Shown: in pieces, positions 55,791 through 64,000 of the stretch
Layout of the letters: each line of letters begins with the position of its first letter
Numbering within the stretch: the stretch's first letter is position 1
Translations under genes and position numbers: made by a program
DNA from: Panopea generosa
Lineage: Eukaryota > Mollusca > Bivalvia > Adapedonta > Hiatellidae
NCBI GenBank assembly: GCA_029582155.1
Contig: CM055900.1
Coordinates: 42,019,236 to 42,083,235, forward strand
Length of the DNA: 64,000 bases
Reading direction: 5' to 3'
Notes under the pieces: model-generated
Told to the model about the DNA's origin: nothing
The model's input: only the letters and a program-made list of their open reading frames with translations
Databases searched by the model: none

Positions 55791-58650
55791 CCTGGGTTTA
55801 GACCTTATGCTTATCAAACCAAAGAAATGCAACTCCTTCCCTAGGTTGAGACACTGCTTATTGAACCAAAGAAATGTATCACCTTCCCTTGGTTGAGACC
55901 TTTTGCTTATTGAACCAAAGAAATGCATTACCTTACCATTGTTGAGGCACTAGATTTACAAAAGAAGAATTGCATTACCTTATCTGGATTGAGGCACATA
56001 TCATACAACATAAAATTGCTTTACCTTACCTAAGTTGAGGCACCAGGCTTACAAGATAAAATTGCATAACCTTACCTAGGTTGAGGCACCAGGCTTACAA
56101 GATAAAACTGTATAACCTTACCTAGGTTGAGGCACTAGACTTACAACATAAAATTGCATAACCTTACCTAAGTTGAGGCACTAAGCTTACACGGTAAAAT
56201 GGCATAACCTTACCTAATTTGAGGCACTAGGCTCACAACATAAAATTGCTTTACCTTACCTAGGTTGAGGCACTAGGTTTACAAGATAAAATTGCTTTAC
56301 CTTACCTAGGTTGAGGCACTAGGCTTACAACATAAAATTGCATTACCTTACCTAAGTTGAGGCACTAGGCATACAAGATAAAATTGCATAACCTTACCTA
56401 AGTTGAGGCACTAGGCTCACAACATAAGATTGCTTTACCTTACCTAGGTTGAGGCACTAGGCTAACAAGATAAAATTGCATAACCTTACCTAGGTTGAGG
56501 CACTAGGCTTATAACATAAAAATGCTTTACCTTACCTAGGTTGAGGCACTAGGCTTACAACATAAAATTGCTTTACCTTACCTAAGCTGAGGTACTAGGC
56601 TTACAACATAAATTTGCATAACTTTACCTAAGTTAAGGCACTAGGCTCACAACATAAAAAATTGCTTTACCTTACCTAGGTTGAGGCACTAGGCTAACAA
56701 CATAAAATTGCATTACCTTACCTAGGTTGAGGCACTAGGCTTTAAACATAAAATTGCTTTACCTTACCTAGGTTGAGAGGCACTAGGCTCACAACATAAA
56801 ATTGCATAACTTTAACTAAGTTAAGGCACTAGGCTCACAACATAAAATTGCTTTACCTTACCTAGGTTGAGGCACTAGGCTTTAAACATAAAATTGCATA
56901 ACCTTACCTAGGTTGAGGCACTAGGCTAACAACATAAAATTGCATTGCTTAACCTAAGTTGAGGCACTAGGCTTACACTATATAATTGCTTTTCCCTACC
57001 TAGGTTGAGGCACTTGGCTTACAACATAAAATTGCATTACCTTACCTAGGTTGAGGCACTAGGCTTACAACATAAAATTGCATTACCTTATCTAGGTTGA
57101 GGCACCAGGCTTACAACATAAAATTGCATTACCTTATCTAGGTTGAGGCACTAAGCTTACAACATAAAATTGCATTACCTTTCCTAGGTTGTGGCACTAG
57201 GCTTACAACATAAAATTGCATTACCTTACCTAGGTTGTGGCACTAGGCTTACAACATAAAATTGCTTGACCTTACCTAGGTTGAGGCACATATCATACAA
57301 CATAAAATTGCATTACCTTACCTAGGTTGAGGCACTAGGCTCACAACATAAAATTGCATTACCTTACCTAGGTTGAGGCACTAGGCTCACAACATAAAAT
57401 TGCATTACCTTACCTAGGTTGAGGCACTAGGCTTACAAGATAAAATAGCATTACCTTACCTAGGTTGAGGCACTAGGCTTACAAGATAAAATAGCATTAC
57501 CTTACCTAGGTTGAGGCACTAGGCTTACAACATAAAATTGCTTTACCTTACCTAGGTTGAGAGGCACTAGGCTCACAACATAAAATTGCATAACTTTAAC
57601 TAAGTTAAGGCACTAGGCTCACAACATAAAATTGCTTTACCTTACCTAGGTTGAGGCACTAGGCTTTAAACATAAAATTGCATAACCTTACCTAGGTTGA
57701 GGCACTAGGCTAACAACATAAAATTGCATTGCTTAACCTAAGTTGAGGCACTAGGCTTACAATATATAATTGCTTTTCCCTACCTAGGTTGAGGCACTTG
57801 GCTTACAACATAAAATTGCATTACCTTACCTAGGTTGAGGCACTAGGCTTACAACATAAAATTGCATTACCTTATCTAGGTTGAGGCACCAGGCTTACAA
57901 CATAAAATTGCATTACCTTATCTAGGTTGAGGCACTAAGCTTACAACATAAAATTGCATTACCTTTCCTAGGTTGTGGCACTAGGCTTACAACATAAAAT
58001 TGCATTACCTTACCTAGGTTGTGGCACTAGGCTTACAACATAAAATTGCTTGACCTTACCTAGGTTGAGGCACATATCATACAACATAAAATTGCATTAC
58101 CTTACCTAGGTTGAGGCACTAGGCTCACAACATAAAATTGCATTACCTTACCTAGGTTGAGGCACTAGGCTCACAACATAAAATTGCATTACCTTACCTA
58201 GGTTGAGGCACTAGGCTTACAAGATAAAATAGCATTACCTTACCTAGGTTGAGGCACTAGGCTTACAAGATAAAATAGCATTACCTTACCTAGGTTGAGG
58301 CACTAGGCTTACAACATAAAATTGCATTACCTTACCTAGGCTGAGACACTAAGCTCACAAGATAAAGTTGCTTGACCTTACCTAGGTTGAGACACTAGGC
58401 TCACAACATAAAATTGCTTGACCTTACCTAGGTTGAGACACTAGGCTCACAATTTAAAATTGCTTGACCTTACCTAGGTTGAGACACTAGGCTCACAACA
58501 TAAAATTGCTTGACCTGACCTAGGTTGAGACACTAGGCTCACAACATAAAATTGCATTACCTTACCTAGGCTGAGGCACAAGGCTCACAACATAAAGTTG
58601 CATTACCTTATCTAGGTGGAGGCACTAGGCTCACAATATAAAATTATAGA
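55791..58650. repeat. Minisatellite part 2, 46-bp unit, about 62 copies, with a 784-bp duplication
   Basis: Unit TTACCTTACCTAGGTTGAGG, CACTAGGCTTACAACATAAA, ATTGCA. A block of 17 units at about 56755-57538 is repeated almost without change at about 57539-58322 (landmarks TTAACTAAGTTAAGG at 56812 and 57596; CACATATCATACAACATAAA at 57287 and 58071). The unit is clearly related to the 49-bp unit to its left and to the larger unit to its right. Confidence 0.95.
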
Positions 58651-58689
58651 AATGTATTGCATTTCCCTGTGTTCACGTACTCGACTTAC

Positions 58690-59940
58690 TGCAGTCAAGA
58701 ACACATACACCTTCTTTAGGTCGAGGCTACAGTACTCTGTTTACTGCAATAAAAAAATTAATTACTTTTCCTAAAGTCAATGTAAGGGTGGGGCATAAGG
58801 CTTGTTGTAACAAAATATATTTCCTTCCCTGTGTCAATACACAAGCCTAATAGTAAGAAAGAAGTATTTTACCTTGCCCTTGGTCAAGGCACTGGGCTTA
58901 TCACAATAATACATAACCTCCTCAAAGGGTGGGACATAAGGCTCAAGGCAACAAAAATATATTTCCTTCCCCAGGGTCAATACACAAGCCTAACAGTAAG
59001 AAAGAAATATGTAACCTTGTCCTAGGTTGAGGCACTGGGCTTATCACAATAATTCATTAACTCCTCCAAGGGTGGGGCTTAGGCTTACTGTAACAAAAAT
59101 ACATTTCCTTCCCCTGGGTTAATACACAAGCCTAACAGTAAGAAAGAAATATGTTACCTTGCCCTTGGTTGAGGCACTGGGCTTATCACAATAATTCATT
59201 AACTCCTCCAAGGGTGGGGCTTAGGCTAACTGTAACAAAAATACATTTCCTTCCCCTGGGTCAATACACAAGCCTAACAGTAAGAAAGAAATATGTAGTT
59301 GTTGTTGTATGGTGTTAAGCCTTGCTTTCAACAATTTTTCAGTCATATCGCGATGGTGTCTACTTGAGACAGTATTCTAAGCGCTGTCACACTGGAGTAT
59401 CATGCCGCAGACACATGGTATGATACCCCACCCAGTCACATTATACTGACACCGGGACGACCAGACCTAGAACTCTCCTCTAAATGCTGAGTGAGGAAGC
59501 AAGAAAGCTTCTGGTACCATTTTTAAAGTCTTTGGTATGACCCGGCCGGGGATTGAACAAGAAATATGTAACCTTGCCCTAGGTTGAGGCACTGGGCTTA
59601 TCACTATCATACATTACCTCCTCCAAGGGTGGGGCTAAGGCTTACTGTAACAAAAATACATTTCCTTCCCCTGGGTCAATACAAAAGCCTAACAGTAAGA
59701 AAGAAATATGTTACCTTGCCCTTGGTTGAGGCACTGGGCTTATCACAATAAAAAAATGCATTGCCACCTCTAAGGGTGGGGCATAAGGCTTACTGCAACA
59801 AAAATACATATCCTTCACCTGGGTCAATAGACATGCCTAACAGTAAGAAAGAAAATATGTGACCTTGCCATAGGTCGAGGCACTGGGCTCATCTAAATGA
59901 AAAGATGCATTACATTTCTCTAAGTTGAGATACTAGGCTT
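58690..59940. repeat. Minisatellite part 3, about 143-bp composite unit
   Basis: Units begin ACCTTGCCCTTGGTTGAGGC near 58870, 59013, 59156, 59571 and 59716, and include CTCCTCCAAGGGTGGGGCTT, TTTCCTTCCCCTGGGTCAAT and AACAGTAAGAAAGAAATATG. The first third is the 46-bp unit of part 2; the other two thirds look like diverged relatives of it. A SINE interrupts the array. Confidence 0.9.
59298..59558 (-). mobile_element. SINE of the core family with 12-bp TSD
   Basis: AAGAAATATGTA is present at 59286-59297 and 59559-59570. On the minus strand the copy starts at box B (GTTCAATCCCCGGCC), so the 5' half of the tRNA head is missing. The core reads GGTGTCAGTATAATGTGACT then GGGTGGGGTATCATGCC, and the end reads GGCTTAACACCATACAAC with a CAA-repeat tail. 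The TSD, 5' truncation and simple tail are signs of LINE-mediated insertion, here into an existing satellite array. Confidence 0.9.
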
Positions 59941-60734
59941 AGATTCAGGCACATGGATCACCACCACACAGATGTTGTATAGACATTTGAACCACAAGGA
60001 TATACATAATATACTAGGTCCAAACACATGGATCACCACCACTTCTCAGAAATACATTACATAGCCTAGGACCAAACCTTTGGGTAATCCCCCACTATGT
60101 ATTATAGAATTTCATTACCATTATCAAGTCCAGGTACCTGGGTTGCCATCACAAAAATTGGATGTTTGTGCCCATATTATAGAAATACATCCTAGTTATC
60201 GTTCTGTATATCATTTACCTGTTGCATAACAACCACTAAACAAATGCTATGCATTATGAATTACAGATTGAACTCGTAAAAGATGGCATTGTTTCTGAAG
60301 AACAATTAAATTTGTAATTTCTAGTTTTATATCCTCTGTATTTATATTTCCCAGTACTTTTATGTCAAAACCCATCTTTTATCCTTCTTTTACTAAATGT
60401 TACAATCCCATTTACAAACTACCCTTCCCTTTCTTCATTGTGCAGAAATTAGTAGTTACCATGCTAATCTGAGCTTTAGACCAAACTTGAAATGCCTGAC
60501 ATTTGCTTGTGTTTTTTTAATGAAATTAAAACTTTACACTGCTGCTAAGCACTTAATTTGTATCACTGGGAGACAGAATTAGACAAACAAAAACACAGAA
60601 AAGCTTGTAATGCTAGATTTATGGAGCAAAAAAATAATAGTTTCAGAAAGGAAATATGATTTAAGACCAGCAAACACATTCTCTCTTTCTCTTTTTGTCT
60701 CTCCCATGAAGTCATGTTTGTATGGTGATAGGAA
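59941..60734. other. No gene recognised
   Basis: ATGGATCACCACCAC occurs at 59953 and 60031, a short duplicated stretch. Otherwise AT-rich, with no convincing frame. Confidence 0.5.
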
Positions 60735-60955
60735 GTTAGCATCACATTTAACAGCTGTTCAGGTATCTGTCCTGGTACATCCTTGTTGAAGTGTCCTAAT
60801 ACCACAGACAAGTAGCATGATACTCTACCCACTTGCATTATCCTGACACTTACTATTCATTAAAAAATGAGGGTCAAGTGATGAAGCTTCTTGTACCTTT
60901 TTCTTGACCTGAATGGGATAGAAACCAATGTTGAGCAGACTTAACCACATGGCAC
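60735..60955 (-). mobile_element. Degenerate SINE of the core family
   Basis: On the plus strand CCACAGACAAGTAGCATGAT, ACTCTACCCACTTGCATTAT and CTGACAC align with the copy at 59298-59558, followed by GAAGCTTCTTGTACC and a box B relic (GGGATAGAAACC). It lies about 80 bp left of the final minisatellite but in the opposite orientation to it. Confidence 0.65.
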
Positions 60956-61035
60956 CAATCAAGGTCATTTATTGCAGTAATGGCTTGACACTGGTTCTAT
61001 GACAGTCATTTCTATGAAAAGTTGGTCCCATGTCT

Positions 61036-64000
61036 ATAAATTGTGACTGGGTGTGTCAGGTGTCAATATAATAGTACTGGGTGTTTCCAATGTCAGTATA
61101 ATATGACTGGGTGTGTCTGGTGTCAGTATAATGTGACTGGGTGTGTCTGGTGTAAGTATAATGTGACTGGGTGTGTCTTGTGTAAGTATAATGTAATTGG
61201 GTATGTCCAGTGTCAATATAATGTGACTTGGTGTGTCTAGTGGCAGTGTTATGTGTGTCCAGTGTCAGTATAATGTGACTGGGTGTGTCTGGTGTAAGTA
61301 TAATGTGACTGGGTGAGTCTGGTGTAAGTATAATGTGATTGGGTATGTCCAGTGTCAATATAATGTGACTTGGTGTGTCTAGTGGCAGTACTATGTGTGT
61401 CCAGTGTCAATGTAATGTGACTGGGTGTGTCTTGTATAAGTATAGTGGATTGGGTATGTCCAGTGTCAATATAATGTGATTGGGTGTGTCTAGTGTCAGT
61501 ATAATGTGTGTCTGGTGTCAGTATGATGTGACTGGGTGTGTCTATTGTCAGTATTATGTGTGTCCAGTGTCAGTATAATGTGACTGGGTGTGTCTAGTGT
61601 CAGTATAATGTGACTGGGTGTGTCTAGTGTCAGTATAATGTGTGTCTGGTGTCAGTTTGATGTGACTGGGTGTGTTTATTGTCAGTATTATGTGTGTCCA
61701 GTGTCAGAATAATGTGATTGGGTGTGTTTAGTGTCAGTATAATGTGTGTCTGATGTCAGTATGATGTGACTGGGTGTATTTATTGTCAGTATTATGTGTG
61801 TCCAGTGTCATTATAATGTGACTGGGTGTGTCTTGTGTAAGTATAATGTGATTGGGTATGTCCAGTGTCAATATAATGTGACTTGGTGTGTCTAGTGGCA
61901 GTATTATGTGTGTCCAGTGTCAATGTAATGTGACTGGGTGTGTCTGGTGTCAGTATAATGTGACTGGGTGTGTCTTGTGTAAGTATAATGTGATTGGGTA
62001 TGTCCAGTGTCAATATAATGTGACTTGGTGTGTCTAGTGGCAGTATTATGTGTGTCCAGTGTCAATGTAATGTGACTGGGTGTGTCTGGTGTCAGTATAA
62101 TGTGACTGGGTGTGTCTTGTGTAAGTATAATGTGATTGGGTATGTCCAGTGTCAATATAATGTGACTTGGTGTGTCTAGTGGCAGTATTATGTGTGTCCA
62201 GTGTCAATGTAATGTGACTGGGTGTGTCTAGTGTCAGTATAATGTGACTGGGTGTGTCTTGTGTAAGTATAATGTGATTGGGTATGTCCAGTGTCAATAT
62301 AATGTGACTTGGTGTGTCTAGTGGCAGTATTATGTGTGTCCAGTGTCAATGTAATATGACTGGGTGTGTCTGGTGTAAGTATAATGTGATTGGGTATGTC
62401 CAGTGTCAATATAATGTGTCTTGGTATGTCTAGTGTCAATATAATGTGTGTCTGATGTCAGTATGATGTGACTGGGTGTGTCTATTGTCAGTATTATGTG
62501 TGTCCTGTGTCAATATAATGTGACTGGCTGTGTCTGGTGTAAGAATATTGTGATTGGGTATGTCCAGTGTCAATATAATGTGTCTGGTTAATCTAGTGTC
62601 AGTATAATGTGTGTCTGATGTCAATATGATGTGACTGGGTGTTTCCATTGTCAGTATTTTGTGTGTCCTGTGTCAATATAATGTGACTGGGTGTGTCTAG
62701 TGTCAGTATAATGTGTGTCTGATGTCAATATGATGTGACTGGGTATGTCTTTTATCAGTATGATGTGACTGGGTGTGTCTATTGTCAGTATGATGTGACT
62801 GGGTGTGTCTATTGTCAGTATGATGTGACTGGGTGTGTTTATTGTCAATATGATGTGACTGGGTGTGTCTATTGTCAATATGATGTGACTGGGTGTGTCT
62901 ATTGTCAGTATTATGTGTCGTGTGTCAATATTATGTGACTGGGTGTGTCTATTGTCAGTATAATGTGTGTCATGTGTCAATATAATGTGATTGGGTGTGT
63001 CAAGTGTCAGTATAATGTGTGTCTGATGTCAATATGATGTGACTGGGTATGTCTATTGTCAGTATGATGCGACTGGGTGTGTCTATTGTCAGTATGATGT
63101 GACTTGGTGTGTTTATTGTCAGTATTATGTGTCGTGTGTCAATATAATGTGACTGGGTGTGTCTAGTGTCTGTATTATGTGTGTCCAGTGTTTATATAAT
63201 GTGAAAGGGTGTGTCTCGTGTCTGAATTATGTGTGTCCAGTGTTAATATAATGTGACTGGGTGTGTCTGGTGTCTGTATAATGTGACTGGATGTGTCTGG
63301 TGTCAGTATTATGTGCGTCTGGTGTCAGTATAATGTGACTGGGTGTGTTTATTGTCAATATGATGTGACTCGGTGTGTCTGTTGTCAGTATTATGTGTCG
63401 TGTGTCAATATTATGTGACTGGGTGTGTCTATTGTCAGTATAATGTGTGTCATGTGTCAATATAATGTGATTGGGTGTGTCTAGTGTCAGTATAATGTGT
63501 GTCTGATGTCAATATGATGTGACTGGGTATGTCTATTGTCAGTATGATGCGACTGGGTGTGTCTATTGTCAGTATGATGTGACTTGGTGTGTTTATTGTC
63601 AGTATTATGTGTCGTGTGTCAATATAATGTGACTGGGTGTGTCTATTGTCAGTATAATGTGTGTCATGTGTCAATATAATGTGACTTGGTGTGTCTATTG
63701 TCAGTATAATGTGTGTCTGATGTCAATATGATATGACTGGGTATGTCTAGTGTCAGTATTATGTGTGTCCAGTGTCAATGTTATGTGACTGGGTGTGTCT
63801 AGTGTCAGTATAATGTGTGTCTAATGTCAATATGATGTGACTGGGTGTCTATTGTCAGTATTATGTGTGTCCAGTGTCAATGTTATGTGACTGGGGTAGT
63901 CTGTTATCAGAATTATGTGACTGGGTGTGTCTGATGTCAGCATTTTGTGTGTCTAGTGTCAGAATAATGTGACTTGGTGTGTCTAGTGTCAGTATTATGT
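61036..64000. repeat. Minisatellite, 30-bp unit derived from the SINE core, about 95 copies
   Basis: Unit TGGGTGTGTCTGGTGTCAGT plus ATAATGTGAC. The segment GGTGTCAGTATAATGTGACT plus GGGTG, 25 bp, is identical to the core of the SINE at 59298-59558 (minus strand). Shorter forms that lose ACTGGGTG alternate with the full unit. A block of about 142 bp repeats four times at 61790-62430 and another of about 470 bp at 62930-63120 and 63400-63590. The array continues past the window end. All frames in it are artefacts. Confidence 0.95.

Overview
This window looks like intergenic or intronic DNA from a marine invertebrate, most likely a bivalve mollusc. The evidence is strong AT richness, no prokaryotic gene organisation, no long conserved ORF, many tRNA-derived SINEs and TIR/MITE elements, and a dispersed repeat whose 5' end is a GCTCACCTGAGCC hairpin, of a kind I associate with molluscan genomes. 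The taxon is an inference. I recognise no intact protein-coding gene and no functional tRNA or rRNA gene. Almost all ORFs above 60 codons are chance openings, many of them inside tandem repeats.

Layout: (1) 1-664 minisatellite. (2) 1,191-10,132: a SINE, a candidate first exon beside E2F/ZNF143-like promoter motifs, a 1.46-kb foldback repeat, a composite 'GTAGCTCAAAGGTCAAGG' repeat cut by MITEs, and a 55-bp minisatellite. (3) 10,273-13,330: a near-perfect 3.06-kb palindrome carrying a DDE_1 (pogo/Tigger-type) transposase fragment in each arm. (4) 13.6-21.2 kb: three minisatellites (26, 43 and 25 bp) and MITEs. (5) 21.2-31.5 kb: SINE pieces, a 1.56-kb full-length dispersed element (22,597-24,155), several TIR elements, a degenerate segmental repeat and one unexplained coding-like stretch on the minus strand (28,955-29,146). 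(6) 31.5-41.2 kb: five minisatellites (32, 46, 21, 79 and 32 bp) separated by pieces of dispersed elements. (7) 42.1-50.4 kb: nested mobile elements (SINE in a piggyBac-like MITE; MITE in a SINE; dispersed element with a paralogous empty site) and a 2.2-kb array built from the tRNA-Leu-like head of a SINE. (8) 50.7-53.8 kb: two identical 460-bp direct repeats. (9) 54.95-59.94 kb: a 5-kb array that changes from 49-bp to 46-bp to about 143-bp units, with a SINE inserted. (10) 61.0-64.0 kb: a 30-bp minisatellite that matches the central domain of that same SINE family.

The main story is mobile elements turning into satellite DNA. At least two arrays, about 5.2 kb together, derive from identifiable pieces of SINEs that also occur as dispersed copies in this window. 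Tandem arrays make up roughly 30% of the window. Nested insertions with visible target-site duplications give a relative order for several events. All homology calls were made by eye; no alignment or database search was run.
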